A stretch of DNA of 64,000 nt from Tetrahymena elliotti 4EA (taxonomy: Eukaryota; Ciliophora; Oligohymenophorea; Hymenostomatida; Tetrahymenidae): positions 1,287,675 through 1,351,674 of the forward strand of contig JH720308.1 in assembly GCA_000231825.2 (NCBI GenBank), given 5' to 3'. The notes under the pieces were generated by a model that worked only from the letters and a program-made list of their open reading frames with translations, searched no databases and had not been told where the DNA came from. Made by a program: the position numbers and the translations under genes. The stretch's first letter is position 1; each line of letters opens with the position of its first letter. Shown in pieces: positions 27,082 through 39,762 of this stretch.

Positions 27082-28836
27082 ATGGTTCCAACAGACAAAA
27101 AAGTTAATAACACTTTTTCATCTAGTTTAGATAATAGATTCAAATAAGAGACAAGCACATGCATGAATAACAAAGTCTATGTTGGAAATGCAAATAATTT
27201 AATTATAGTTATAGGATTATGGTTTGCTTACATTACTTTAAGTGTATATTTTTTAGTACTAATATCACCTCATCTTTGGATAGAATATTCTCCTGCAATC
27301 TCTATAATAGGAATTTTTATATCAATCCCTGGATTATACAATGCAATTAAATGCTATTTTACAGGTAACTTAAATAATTCAATATCTGTTTAAGTTTTTT
27401 TTAGAGAATATCTTGATGTTTTATAATGATTAAATTTATCAATAGATCCTGGTGTTCTGAAAAAAAACACTCATGTAATAGAATAAAAAAATGATGAAGA
27501 AAAATAATAAAATGTAGGAATTATTTAACAAGTTAACTAGGAGAATCCGATATAAATAAATTATAATATTGACTAAAATAATTAGATTTAAAGTGATAAT
27601 AAAAATAATGAAAATTAACTTGGAACACAAAAAATATAAATAAGTGAAAAATCTGATACTTAGCATTAGTAGTAGCAGGAGTAAACTAATGAAGAAATGT
27701 AATCATTGAATTTTGTAAAATATTAGTATTGATAAAATTCATTAATGATATAGAAAAAAGGAAAAAAATTAATTAGAGGAACCTATTAATAAGACACAAA
27801 AATAACAACCTTAATTTAATGTAGAATTAGTAGAAATTTAAAATCAGGATATTAAGGATTAAGTCACTAATGATTGGGTAGTTTAAATGCAAAATGGATT
27901 AAATTAGATTTAAAATGGCTTTAAAAATTGTGATTAATAATTGATTTAGTTAAATTAAGGTTTATAAAATTTTGAAAACTAATAAAATGTATTTTTTAAT
28001 CCTTTTCCTCAGAAGTAACCTGCTTCACTTGAACACAAATATGAAGGAGGTAATCTTTATGAGTAAAGGTATTGTACTACCTGCAAACTTATCAGACCAC
28101 CTCTAGCTTCTCATTGTATTTTTATAAATTTTTATTGATTTTAATTAAAAATTTTTTTTGTATTTCTAAAGGCAATGAGTGCAATTAATGTGTCAAAAAT
28201 TTTGATCATCATTGTAAGAATCATTATTTATTTTAAGGGAATTTTTGAAAATAATTTTTTATTTTAAAAAAAGGTTTTTTTATGGGAAATTGCATAGGTT
28301 AAAGAAATCACAAGAATTTTTATCTTTTCTTATGGTGTACTTATGTTTGGGTTCTTTATGCTCTAGCCTTCAGTATTGTCTCTTTTGTTGATAATATTAA
28401 AAATAATAGCTTTGTTTTTGTCTAATTTTATAACAATTCGGTCTTATTTTACCTATTTGTAAGTATTTTAGGTCTACTACTTATACTTGCTTGCCTAAAA
28501 CTAAATAAGGAATTTACAAAATATATGATATATCCCTCCTTAGGCATAACATTAATTTCATTTATTTGGATAGCTTCATATCAAGATGTTAAATATTATG
28601 AAAACCCAGTCATCCCATTATTAGGAATGATTTTATATCTCTCATCAGCCTTAGCTTTGAGTAACTTTGCTTTCTTTGACTGCTTTCTAGCATGTGTAGG
28701 ATCAACTTTAAAATAATAAAATTTTAAAAATAAAAATAAAATGGAATAAGAAAAATTTACATTATCAAATGGATGTAAAACCTATTACGAATTCATCACA
28801 TTTACTCCTCCAAAAAGTGATATTTTAAATGAATGA
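27082..28836 (+). CDS. DHHC-type protein S-acyltransferase
   Basis: Five exons (27082-27364, 27446-27698, 27754-28115, 28172-28213, 28274-28836) give 500 residues. The N-terminal part has two membrane helices (NLIIVIGLWFAYITLSVYFL and ISIIGIFISIPGLYNAI). A Gln/Asn-rich cytosolic stretch (~residues 95-275) precedes the Cys-rich domain: YCTTCKLIRPPLASHC, then NECNQCVKNFDHHC with the catalytic Cys314, then FFMGNCIGQRNHKNFYLF. Two to four further helices follow. DHHC enzymes transfer palmitate from palmitoyl-CoA to cysteines of membrane-associated proteins. All zinc ligands and the DHHC motif are intact, so it should be active. The second intron border (27699-27753) is chosen by phase. Confidence 0.93.
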
Positions 28837-29878
28837 GTGAGATATTAAAAGTTCCACTTTAACTCATTCTTAATTATTTATAAACATAATATTGCAATTT
28901 TGTAAATTAAACTGTTTATTTACATATAAAATTGATTATTTCATCTAATAAATATTAAGTAACTTCAACTAAACTGATTTATTTTTTATTTTAAATCACT
29001 ATTAAATTTTAAAAACAAAAATATTTACTTCACTCTCTTAATAATTAATCAAATAAAAATTCTACAAATCAACTAAAATATGAAATCAAATTAAGATCAA
29101 TAATTAATATCATTTACTTGAGTTACTTTTTTGTAGCTTCTTGATTTAAAAATTTCAAAAGCATGACATAAAAGTTTTCAATTTTTATTTCAAATAAAAG
29201 ATTCTAAATGTTAGAATGCTTATTCTTAATTTTATATTGATTCTAAATCTAAATATTTTAATTAGATGTAAAATCACTTCGATGCTATTTAGTTAATCTT
29301 TCATTATTTAACTTAGTCTTGATAAATTTATTTTGTTTCTTTAGGATTTTTTTCTCTTTACTAAATTGATATTTATTTATAAACACAATTAAACTTGAGT
29401 ATTTAATCTCATATAAAAAAGTACATATTAATAAATCTTCATTCAATTAAAGCTACTAAATAACCATGTTTTGATGTTTTGTTGATTTAAAATTTAATTA
29501 GCTAAATTTATAAATTTTGTACGAGTAAAACTGTATATAATTTTTGTTTAAACTTTAAAAATCCATATTTAATGCATTACAAAAATTAGCTTGTCTTCTT
29601 TAAAATTTATTTTTAATTTAATTTTGAGACCTATTTTAAAAGATTGGGATATTTTGAAACTTTAGGCCCCAAACATATTTCATTTTTACAGTAAAATACT
29701 AATTATTAAATAATTAGTTTTATTAAAATTCTAATATTATAAAATTTTGTGAACTGAGCAAAATTTAGTAATGATAGGAATTAATTTAATCATAATAAAA
29801 TGAAAGATGATAGTAAGTAATTATAATAATAATACAAATTATAAAGACTAATAGCTCATTTATGAGTTACGTATAAAA
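28837..29878. other. AT-rich intergenic
   Basis: A convergent 3'-3' spacer. No gene seen. Confidence 0.5.
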
Positions 29879-31279
29879 TCATAAAATTATCTTTTTGTCT
29901 CTAAGTTAATTAATTTTATTTTAAGAATATTATAAGATGTCTGAAAGTATATATTCACAGTGTTCGTTTAAAGAGGGAGGCTCAACCATTTTAGCCTTAA
30001 TTTCTTCACTGTAATTAATTGGGTTTCTAACTAATTTAAGATTTGGATATTTTGTAGATTCAACATCTTCTGCCATTTATAGATGTTTTACTTAATCGTC
30101 TTCAAACATTTATTAAATATTGTATATGTTGCCTCCAGGAATTTTATTCTCTTCCAATAAAGTAGTTAGTTATTTGGCTTCAAAATTTTATAAAGCCTTA
30201 TTTATAATTTCATCTAATTCAACTCTATGTTTTACTCTATCAGAATTATTTTTAAATCTTTCATCTGATAGAATTTCTTCAATTCCAATAACTTTACAAA
30301 ATCTTTTAAATTGGTCATTTGTTGCAGAACCAAGGACTATATATTCGTCATTTTTAACTTTATAAACTCCATAAGGCACAATGGAAGGATGGTTATTTCC
30401 CATTCTTTTTCCAGCTTATCCTCCATTCAAATACTAAGATGAAATATTAACTAAAGATCCAATTGAACTTTCTTATAAACTAGTTTTTACATGCCTAAAT
30501 AAAATAAATTTAAATGTAAGAAAAGTTATTCTATTAAATGTTATTTTTAAGTATATTTTAAAGGTTTATTTGATAAGATATTCAAGTAAAAATAAAGTAG
30601 TTGGACTTATTTTTAAATAGAATTTTAGTTTTAGAAATAAGTGAAAGCTTATTTACATTCCTTTGCCTGTGATTTGTCTATGATAAAGAGCAGCTAACAT
30701 ACCATTTGCTAAGTTTAATCCTGTTAAGACATCACTAACTGCAAAACCCATTTTAGTAGGTGGTCCATCTGGTTAACCTGAGATATGCATGAACCCTGAT
30801 CTGGCCTACATAACTAAGTCAAAAGCAGGTGATTAAGACATGGGACCTGTATCACCATACCCAGAAATAGAAGCATAAATAATTCTTGGATTAATTTTGC
30901 TTAGAGTTTCATAATCTAAATTTAATTTTTGTGTTACTCCTTATGAATAGTTTTCAGCAACTATATCACTTTTTTCTACTAGTTCATGAATTATTTTTTA
31001 ACCTTCTTGTGATTTTAAGTTGAGGCAAATACTTTTTTTATTACGGTTTACACATAAATAATAAGATGAGTCATCTTTATTTGCAAATGGAGGACCCCAT
31101 TTTCTTGTTTCATCTCCTTCAAAAGATTCAACTTTAATTACTTCAGCTCCTAAATCACTAAGATACATAGTTCCAAAAGGTCCAGCTAAAATTCTAGATA
31201 AATCAATTACCCTAATTCCTTTCAACAAAGGTTATTGCTAGGTACTGAAGAATTTCTTTATAAATTATCTTTAAAGCAT
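29879..31279 (-). CDS. Class III CoA-transferase (CaiB/BaiF; SUGCT-like), probably mitochondrial
   Basis: Exons 30657-31279 and 29879-30494 (intron 30495-30656) give 412 residues. The start at 31279 adds a basic, amphipathic leader ([17 protein letters not shown]) of mitochondrial type before the family start [20 protein letters not shown]. Diagnostic segments are [25 protein letters not shown] and PAFDLVMQARSG, whose Asp is the residue that forms the aspartyl-CoA anhydride. Also present are GKGMHVKTSL and [15 protein letters not shown]. Length agrees with family members (~400-440). The family exchanges CoA between carboxylic acids. Mitochondrial relatives include succinyl-CoA:glutarate CoA-transferase, but the true substrate pair cannot be read from sequence. 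Confidence 0.92.
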
Positions 31280-33371
31280 GGAATTTATGGTTAATTTCTA
31301 CTTCAATTTTTTATGAATTATTTTAACAATATTAATTTATTACAAATCAATTAAAAATTCCAAAATTTGTAGCTTTTAATTGAGATGGTTTGGATTTTTA
31401 TTATGTAAGTTTAAACATATCTTCAAGAGTCATAAAATGCATATAATATACTGACTATTCAACAATATAAAATTTAATAAATATTTTAAACAAAAAGTTA
31501 AAAAATAATTTAAAACGTTAAAAAAAATAAATTCTTTTTTTGAGTAAGTTTATTCAATTTAAAAGGTTGTCAATAAATGTAAAAGGCTAAAGAAACAAAA
31601 AAAGTGAGGAAATAAAAATATTCAATTGAAAAGATAAAAAAGATGTTGGGATCGGAACGAATTAATTACAAATGGGATTGTAAATAATCAGATAGATCTC
31701 ATTTTATTTTATTTAGCTATATTTTTGAGAGAAGATGAATAATAATGAATTCACTTCTCAAAAGACATAAATCTTCAATGTGTTAATAATTTCTAACAGT
31801 TTCAGTATTTAGAAATAATTAGTTTACATGATAAACTAATTTACTCCTTAGTCCTGAGCAATCAAAAGCTTATCAACACATATCACTAGATTTATTCTTA
31901 GAATTAAATAGAGCATTTTTATATTTTAAAATAGGATTTAATAAATAAACATCAATTTGGGCTAAATGAAATTTGAAATAAATTCGTCTAAAAATAATTC
32001 AATAAACAAATTAGAATATCTACTAAGCAGTTACATGTTCATTTATATAAAATTTTAGTCTATTCAAATATTAAATATGTATTTAGATTAATTTATCTGT
32101 TTGTGAAGTTTCTTGTAGAACACTCATACCACTAATTTCAACTAATTTAAGTTTAGTTTAAAAATTTGTGAGATTTTCAAAACTTCATTAAGATTATTCA
32201 TTTCAGTAAATGGCAGATGTAAGCATTTTAAAGTTTTATTAAACAAAATGAGATGCTTTTCATATATTCTTAAGTTAGGTTAAGAAAGGTTAAAATAAAA
32301 ATAATATCTTTTTGGATTTATCTCCTTTTATGTTGAAGAGATATTAAATTTTTTCAATGAAGTTATCAACTTAATCATAGAAATAAATTAGTAAAAGAGA
32401 TAAAAAATCATTTTAATAAACTTTTATCAATATTAGCAATTATTGTGTTTCTAACATAAAATATGAATGTTACCTTGAAAGATGAATATCACATTACTTC
32501 TAGAGAGATGTTTATGAAAATGGATAGAAATAATGTTTTTCTAATCAAGTGTTTTTTTTTTGCTTTTTCACTTATTAAAAACAAAAAATGTTTAGTTTCA
32601 AAGAATAAATCAATTTTGTTAAATAAACATCATTGATTATTAATAAATTAATTCAAAAATAATAAGAAATTTAAAGATGATTTATATTGTATTCACCTAA
32701 TTACATATTATAATAGGGTGGTTTAATATTTAAATTGACAGAAAAAAAAATAATTTTGTTTTTGGTATAGATAAAATTTAATTAAAAGATTGTATAAAAT
32801 AAATTAGAAAAATAACTATGAAGAATATGTTTTTTATCTAAAGAAATATGGATGTGATTGATTGGCTTAATGTTAAAAATGATGTTTTTGATAATAGATA
32901 TATGAAAAATAAAATTAATTGGTAGTTTATTAATCAAACATTTTACTTATTTAAATGATTGAAATCATGTCAAACAAATATTTTATAGTTTTTAGCAAGA
33001 AATAAACATGGAGGGAATAGGCGGGGGTTTCATTAGGCTGATTTATAAGAATTATGTATAAATAAAATAAAATAGCTTTGAAAATTAATGGCTGTGCTAA
33101 ATGAAATTCTTATCAATTAATAGAATCTTAGAAATTTTAATATGATGGATTAAAGATATATAAAAACTTCCTCTTAGATAATTGATTAAGAGAGAGATTA
33201 ATCTTTTTTGGTGAGGAGATTATCCAATCAGATTTCAGATTATTTTTAAGAGAAATTTTTGAATTTGATATAAACCCATATCTAACGCGCAATATTATAA
33301 TCTAATATACAAAATTAAATCGTTAAGAAAAAAACAAGAAAAAAAAAACAATAAAAAACAAATAATATAAA
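31280..33371. other. Divergent intergenic region upstream of histone H1
   Basis: About 2.1 kb with no gene seen. A G-rich island (GGCGGGGG at ~33020) is conspicuous in the AT-rich sequence ~350 bases ahead of the H1 start. The last 70 bases are an A-rich leader. Confidence 0.5.
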
Positions 33372-34105
33372 ATGGCTCCCAGATCTGCTTCCAAGTCTGT
33401 TACCAGAGAAAAGAAGGACAACAAGAAGGTTGCTGTCGTGAAGAAACCTATCGCCAAGAAGGACACTAAGCCTACCCCCACCAAGGGCAAGGTTGCTTCT
33501 GCCTCCACCACCCCCGTCAAGAAGGACGTCACCCCCGTCAAGGCCGACACCAAGAAGAAAACCCTCAAGACCAAGACCATCAAGGAAACCGTCAGTGTAA
33601 GATTTTAACGATTGACTTCTTTTATATAAAATTATAAATTCAAAACAGAATTTTCAAATTGTTAATATTTTTTTGCCATCTGTTTACTGAGGCTTCTACC
33701 AACTTCTTTTTTGTGAAACCTATTTCAAAAGTTCTACACTCTCTCAAAAAGAGAGTTAAAACAATGAAATGAAAAATTTATCATAAAAATATTTTATTTC
33801 GTTTTATTGAGAAATATCTTTTGTACAAAAATTAGGATGCCAAGAAGACCGTACACGCTGCTGCTGGTGATAAGAAGCTCTCTAAGAAGAGACCCGCCAA
33901 GGAAGCTGCCAAGAAGGCTAACCACCCTGCTAAGAAGGCTGCTTCTACCCCCAAGAGCACCAAGAAGGAAGTTAAGAAGGATAATAAGGCTGCCAAGAAG
34001 GACACCAAGAAGGATCATAAGGTTACTAAGAAGGATACCAAGAAGGACGCCAAGCCTGCTAAGAAGGACAACAAGAAGACCACTAAGTCTGCTAAGAAGA
34101 ACTGA
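33372..34105 (+). CDS. HHO1: Macronuclear linker histone H1
   Basis: Exons 33372-33596 and 33836-34105 give 164 residues (MAPRSASKSVTREKK start, TKSAKKN end). Almost the whole protein is Lys/Ala/Thr/Pro with KK-spaced repeats (AKKDTKKD, PAKKDNKKTTK), and there is no winged-helix globular domain. This agrees with the known unusual H1 of Tetrahymena macronuclei, whose gene is also known to carry one intron. Several Thr-Pro sites (TPTK, TTPVKKD, VTPVK) fit the cell-cycle kinase targets known in that protein. The protein condenses linker DNA in the macronucleus. Codon choice (AAG, GCC, ACC, CCC) is extremely biased and G/C-rich against a ~20% G+C background. The 239-nt intron holds a CTCTC-A5-GAGAG hairpin. 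Confidence 0.95.
33741..33755. repeat. Hairpin in the H1 intron
   Basis: A 5-bp perfect inverted repeat CTCTC / GAGAG around an AAAAA loop, within the 239-nt intron of the H1 gene. Function unknown. Confidence 0.5.
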
Positions 34106-35148
34106 TCATTTTGTAGCAAAAAAATTCCTCAAAATACTCACATTCGCAGGAAAAAGAGACTTGATATGAGCGAGTGATCGAAAAGCCTTGAAGAGATGTA
34201 ATTAAAAAAATGAATTCTCTATGGCTGGAAGAAATCTAGCTCTTAGCAATATTTTTTCATGTGAAATGTGGAGAAATGTTAATATAAAATATAATAATAA
34301 AAGGGTTATGAATCATCAAAAATGCACACTCAACGAGTGTAAAAATGTATATATATCTTCTTAATCATTAAATATATTGGTATATAATAATCAACTTTTA
34401 CTACTAACGTAATTCAAGAAGCAGATAAATCCTTATTGACTTAAATTTATTTATGTATATGTTCTGCATACAATGAATGTGTATTCCTTGATGATTTGAT
34501 AGAGTTTATCATTAACAATTTCAAATTTCTTTATTTTCTTTTTATTTTTTAAAACATTTCTTTCTTTCTTCTCAAATTATTTTATTTTCTAATTCATTTT
34601 TTACTAAATTACCATCAAATAGGTTAAAAATTTAAAACATATTAAAAAACTATTTTAAAATTAGCAAAAAGTAAGAACTAAGTAGGTAGATTCTATCTTT
34701 TAGATATTAATCCAAAAATTAATTAATTTCAGATTTTTTATTATTTTCCAATAAACTTTTATAAAGTTAAAAAATAAAAAAGATAATTAATGATTAATTC
34801 ATATGTTTGCTTTTTTATTAATTCTAAATTTAAACCAAATTGTGTGAGCGGAGTTTTGATTTCAATATAATATTAAGTAAATGTCCTTAATAAATAAAAA
34901 TAAATAATCAAAAAACATATTAATAACAAATCTAAAATCATCCCAATATTTTAAATTCTAAAACTATTTATATTTTTCTTTTAAATTAAAAAGAAAATTC
35001 TTTTGTGTTTTCCTAAACAAAAACATAGATAGATAATATTTTTTATTTTTTTAAAACCTAATCAATTTCATTAAGTATCAATTATAAGATAGTTGCAAAG
35101 TAACTTTAGCTCCATATTTATTCATTAAAAGATAAAAAACCACTTAAA
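34106..35148. other. AT-rich intergenic
   Basis: H1 3' flank with the hairpin at 34326-34340. No further gene seen. Confidence 0.5.
34326..34340. repeat. Hairpin downstream of H1
   Basis: ACACTC / GAGTGT stem with a 3-nt AAC loop, 221 bases after the H1 stop. It does not match the metazoan histone 3' stem-loop consensus and no purine-rich downstream element is visible. Confidence 0.45.
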
Positions 35149-35472
35149 ATGTCAAATTAATAGAAATATGAATAATAAATTAAGAATTATACCAAAAAAT
35201 ATCTTTAAGAAACTCTGCAAGAATGTAAGAAGTGTTGGGATACTGCTATGAAAGATTAATGCAGCTATAATTGTGATTAAGATTATATACTTTATTTAAG
35301 TGGAAAAAGGCTTTTAAAGTAAAAATTATAAAATTGTCTCTCTCAACCTGATAATAATTCTAAGTCAATAGAAAAGTGTTATGAATCTGCTAATAAAGAT
35401 ATTGTTTCCCTCTAAAATTTTGTACAAAGAGTTAGAAATAACCAGTTAACCTTAAGCTAAAACAGTTCTTGA
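35149..35472 (+). CDS. Small Cys-containing protein, 107 residues
   Basis: One exon with many TAA/TAG glutamines, which is why standard-code searches miss it. Six cysteines lie in two clusters: ECKKCWDTAMKDQCSYNCDQD (residues ~25-45, paired CxxC and CxxxC) and NCL...KCYESANKD (~62-85). The rest is predicted helical and Gln/Lys-rich, with no signal peptide or membrane segment. The spacing loosely recalls small helical-hairpin mitochondrial proteins held by disulfides, but it is not an exact twin-CX9C pattern and no family is assigned. Composition (few A/T runs, balanced residues) supports a real gene. Confidence 0.65.
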
Positions 35473-35809
35473 AAAATTCGCTGTTCTAATAAATAAAAGA
35501 TATATTTTAGATTAAAAATATACTAAATCATAAAATTCTTAAAAATTAACAAGTAAATAAATGTCTGAATAGTTTTCTATTTTTTGATTAGAAGACTAGG
35601 CTAATTTTTTATATTTAGGAGTTAATATTTATAGCAAATAGAATTTTGTAAATAGAATATATACATATATATACACAATATAACTGGAAATTTAGCATAT
35701 CTATAATTTTATAATTAGTTATTTTTATTATATAAGCTTATACAAAAAAGTATTACTAAATAATCGTTTAAATGGAAAATTTAAGTAAGATGGATGGATG
35801 AGCTGCACA
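35473..35809. other. Short convergent spacer
   Basis: AT-rich, with a TATATA-rich stretch at 35655-35675. No gene seen. Confidence 0.5.
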
Positions 35810-38800
35810 TCATTTTTAAGTTTTAAATGCTTGTACTAAGTACCTCTAACATTCTTTGAAACGTGCAGATTTATGGCAATTACTTTGCATTATATTCTTA
35901 TCTAGTAAAGGAATCTTTTCAAAAAATAAACGAGATAAGAAATAGCATTCTACTTTCTCGCTTTTAGCTTTGATTCTTCCGAATCTATTTACATTTAATG
36001 TGTTAAAAATAAGACTTTCTCCAAAATAATCTCCCTCACTCAGTTTATAATCAAGCTATTTTTTAAAATTTATTTTAGTTTTAAATTAAAATTTATTAGA
36101 ATTGAAATTTTTAAAATCATTAAAAATAATTATTATTATTTACCCATCCAGTAGGTGTTTCTAGCTCACAAATACCTTCTTTAACAATGTAAAATCCATT
36201 AATTTTCCTCTTTGTAAAATCTAATTTTGTCATTTTGTTATTCATCCTTTCTGCAACATTCTTGGTTTTTCCTTCAGTTTTCTTTAATTCAATATATTTA
36301 ATCTACTCTGCACACTCTCCATCATTAAATATTATATCACCTTATTAAATTTTAAATTTTTTAGATTTTAATTATTTTAATTAAATTATTATTATTTTTT
36401 ACCTCTGTTAAATGTCTGAGTAGTGAATATTTCAAATGCTAGACGATACATGGTAAGCTCTGAAACTCCATGAAATATAGGTATTTACTAAATGTAATTT
36501 AGTATTTGCATTTTAATTAGATTGAATTAATGCTTTTTCCATAAATCTACAAATGTACTCTTTGGGAAAGACAGTGTCTCTACCTCAGTCTATGATACAA
36601 ACCAAATATCAGGAATTGTACACAGTCCGTTATCTTTTTCTTCAAACCCGATGATATCACCCTCAGTGAAATAGGAGATAATATCTGGGTTCTCAAGATT
36701 TTTAATATGATCTTGAACTAAAATATGTCCTGCAACGATTACTAGTACTTCATTTGCTTTAGGAAATATAATTTTTTTCTTGGGAACGATGTTAAATTTC
36801 ATGGTTGGTAGAATTTTCTTTAAATCATTTTCTTCAAATCTATTGAAGAAAGAAAGTAATTTAATACGTTTAATTAAGAAATGAATGTCAACCCATTAAT
36901 TATCTTCCCAGAAAGGTTACAAGGCTGGGGTATATTGAGAAGATGTTATGATCTCCCCAACTAATGAATTAAAATCACAAAAAACTTTAGGTTCCACTTT
37001 CACATTTAGGTCACGCTTATTTTTAAAAATCATAGCAAACATAAGGTGCATTAACATGTTAAAATTAGAAGGGCATGTATATTCAATATACTACTAATAA
37101 TCATTAGCAGCACTTTCTAATTTTTCTAATTTTTTATTGCAAACAGCTCTTAAATATAAATGTTCTTGAGAAGGTTCGCTAGAGCATCTAATTACCTAAT
37201 CTATATTTTCAAAGCAACTCTCATAATTTCCAAGTTTGTAATTACATATAGCTAAACCATATTTAGCCTGATTAGCACTTTCATTTAATTTCAATGCAAC
37301 ATCAAACCACTTTTTGCTAGTTTCATATTACCCTAAGTATTCATATAAGCACCCCAAATTAAATATTGATTTTCCATGTAGCTTATCATATATCAATGTT
37401 TCTTTTAGACATTAGACAGCTTACATGTATGAGTTCTTTTAAATTCTACGGACTGCTTTCCAAAATGAAAATTCTACTTCTGTCATTAGATTTTTTTCTA
37501 TTCTTGGAACTTCTGTTATACATTCAACATGTTTATCAAAACTCTTTCTTTAAGTTTAATCAATAATTGTTGCTGCCTAATTATTAATTGTGTTAATATT
37601 TTATTGAGGTTACTATTAGCTAGGATTTCCATTATTAAAGCTATTATTTAAGCTGTTATTTTACTACTTTTCACTTAAACGAGGTGAAGTCTAAGTCAAG
37701 CATGTTTATCCTTTAATCTTAAACTTATCTTCATCTTTTAAAAGCATCTCTATCCTAGGAATCAAGCCATGATAGACTGTCCTTAAATGTTCTCCCGAAT
37801 TTTCATTTTTCTTAGTATTATTATTGGAAGAATTATTCATAATATTATTTTCATTTTACTTAGAAAAATTAATATAAGCTCCATTTACTCTTTGCTTTAA
37901 GGTTGGAACTAAATTGATATTTTTGTTTAGTTCATTAGTGCTCAAATTATTAATTGATCCTACTACTCCTTGTATGTTTTAATTATATGAAATATCAATT
38001 GAACTGTTAAAAGGATAACCGTTTCTCTTTATGTTAGAATTTTAAATGTTGAAAGATTTATTATTCTCATTTGAGCTATTATTCCTTTCTCCATTCTATG
38101 ATACATGAAAGCTTTTATTATTTCCTCTAACTCTTGTATGATTAAGTTATAGATGATCACTATTTTATTAGTTTTACTTATTCCTTTATATAGGAGATTA
38201 AGAATCTTTTTTATCAATATTTTTCAAGAATTATGATGTGTCTTTAGCTGCTTAATCATCGTATGCATCCAAAAACTAGCTGTTTTCAAAGCTTGAATTC
38301 TACATTCTGCTTGAGATATTTTTCCATTAATTATTTTCTCTAACAATAATTGATGTCCCATTTATAGATTTAGGTTGCAACTCTTTATAACGGAAAGTTA
38401 TGTTTTTTTCCGCCTCTCTTGGTCTTCTAGTAGGTAACTAATGATGTGGTATATTATTAATCTTAGATCTGTCTTCAAAGTAAAGAAGCTTTTTTTCATA
38501 GTCTTTCTCTTTAGTCTTTAACCACTTTCTATAACGCACTCTAAAGTCATTCAGTAATTTATCTGGTACATTAAATTTTTTATATGGATCTAAAAAACTA
38601 ATAATTGGTCTATTCTAACTTTAAGCAATCCAATCATCGAGTGCTTCTTCAGTTATTCCAATGCGGTTTGTAGGCATCTAACTACCTCCCCTTTTTTGAA
38701 TTGGTTCTGTCTACTTATATGAATCTCTGCTTCCTCCTTTGCTACTTTATCTTTTTCCGCTTTGGGCAGTATTACCTCTGGATTAAGGATTATCATTATC

Positions 38801-39058
38801 AAGATCTTTAGGAGGAGGAAGTTAAACACCATTAAAATTACTTAGAGGTTAGCTTAAAGGTTTAAGTATGTGAGACTGATCATTAAACTCATAATTATGA
38901 GTGCAAAATGCATGGTGGTTACAAATCTCTTAGCCTTCAGAATTAAATTAGTATTTAATAGTAGATCTATTAATGGGTGGTAATCTATCTTATATTTTGT
39001 TATCTTCTGCTTTAATTAATGGAGAAGCTTGCCTATCAGCTGCGTATTATTAACTCAT
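35810..39058 (-). CDS. TPR protein with two cyclic-nucleotide-binding domains
   Basis: Exons 36403-39058, 36144-36340 and 35810-36055 sum to 1032 residues. Residues 1-~550 are basic/Asn/Gln-rich and probably disordered. TPR-type helical repeats follow (~570-690), for example GKSIFNLGCLYEYLGQYETS and YGLAICNYKLGNYESCFENI. CNB domain 1 spans ~735-840 (KKIIFPKANEVLVIVAG, SYFTEGDIIGFE). CNB domain 2 (~860-1010) has FNRGDIIFNDGE, FYIVKEGICELETP and the phosphate-binding cassette region GDYFGESLIFN with a downstream Arg (NRFGRI). Domain 2 looks able to bind cAMP or cGMP, whereas domain 1 lacks a clear cassette. There are no kinase or channel segments. A regulatory scaffold is inferred. Confidence 0.85.
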
Positions 39059-39762
39059 AATAGCTATTATATTTTTATCTGAGGGATTTGAGGTTTAAAA
39101 TAATAAATACCTATCTAAATTTTCAACTGAAATTAATCCTTGAAAAGTATTCACAATAATAAGGAATAAGTTAGTAATAATATTTATTCTTACTCTTTAA
39201 TGTTTTCTTTGATATATTTACAAAAATTCGTAATCACAATAATATTAATTAATTCGTATAATTTAATTAGCAAAAATGCAATTACTTTTATCAGTATTTT
39301 TAATTAATTATTAACTTATTATCAATAAACATTGAACAAAACTATATTTTTCAATCTAATTTTTTTTGAACACAAACCAACAAATCATTTTAGATCTTAT
39401 TTAGATATATATATATAAATTAATTTAATCCATTCAATCTCAAACATGATTATTACTCTCATTAATATTATATCTATCAATAACTTAATATTCAATCAAT
39501 TACCAAACAATCAAATTCATTATTAATCTGTCCATTAGAAGTCACCAAAATAATATATATTGCAACATAAATATTTATTATTTTGAGATTAAAATAAGAT
39601 CATAGATATTTATCAAATTTAATAAGGCATGAAATTAAGAAATAAAAGATAATAAAATATGATTTATTTAACAATTAAAATAAGAATATCAATATCAAAT
39701 ATTTAAATTATAGACAGTAGACGACTATCAATAAATAGAATATTTTTAAAATAGTTTTACAT
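39059..39762. other. AT-rich intergenic
   Basis: 5' flank of the CNB gene. The frame upstream of its Met stays open for a while, so a short 5' exon cannot be excluded. No separate gene seen. Confidence 0.5.

Noticed and set aside
30998..31228. Start of the CoA-transferase at 31228
   Set aside because: That codon is TTG. A real ATG at 31279 in the same frame adds a plausible mitochondrial leader.
33807..34169. Arg/Leu-rich protein on the + strand
   Set aside because: It is the histone H1 second exon read in another frame; the same holds for the minus-strand Ser/Leu/Val-rich frames over both H1 exons.
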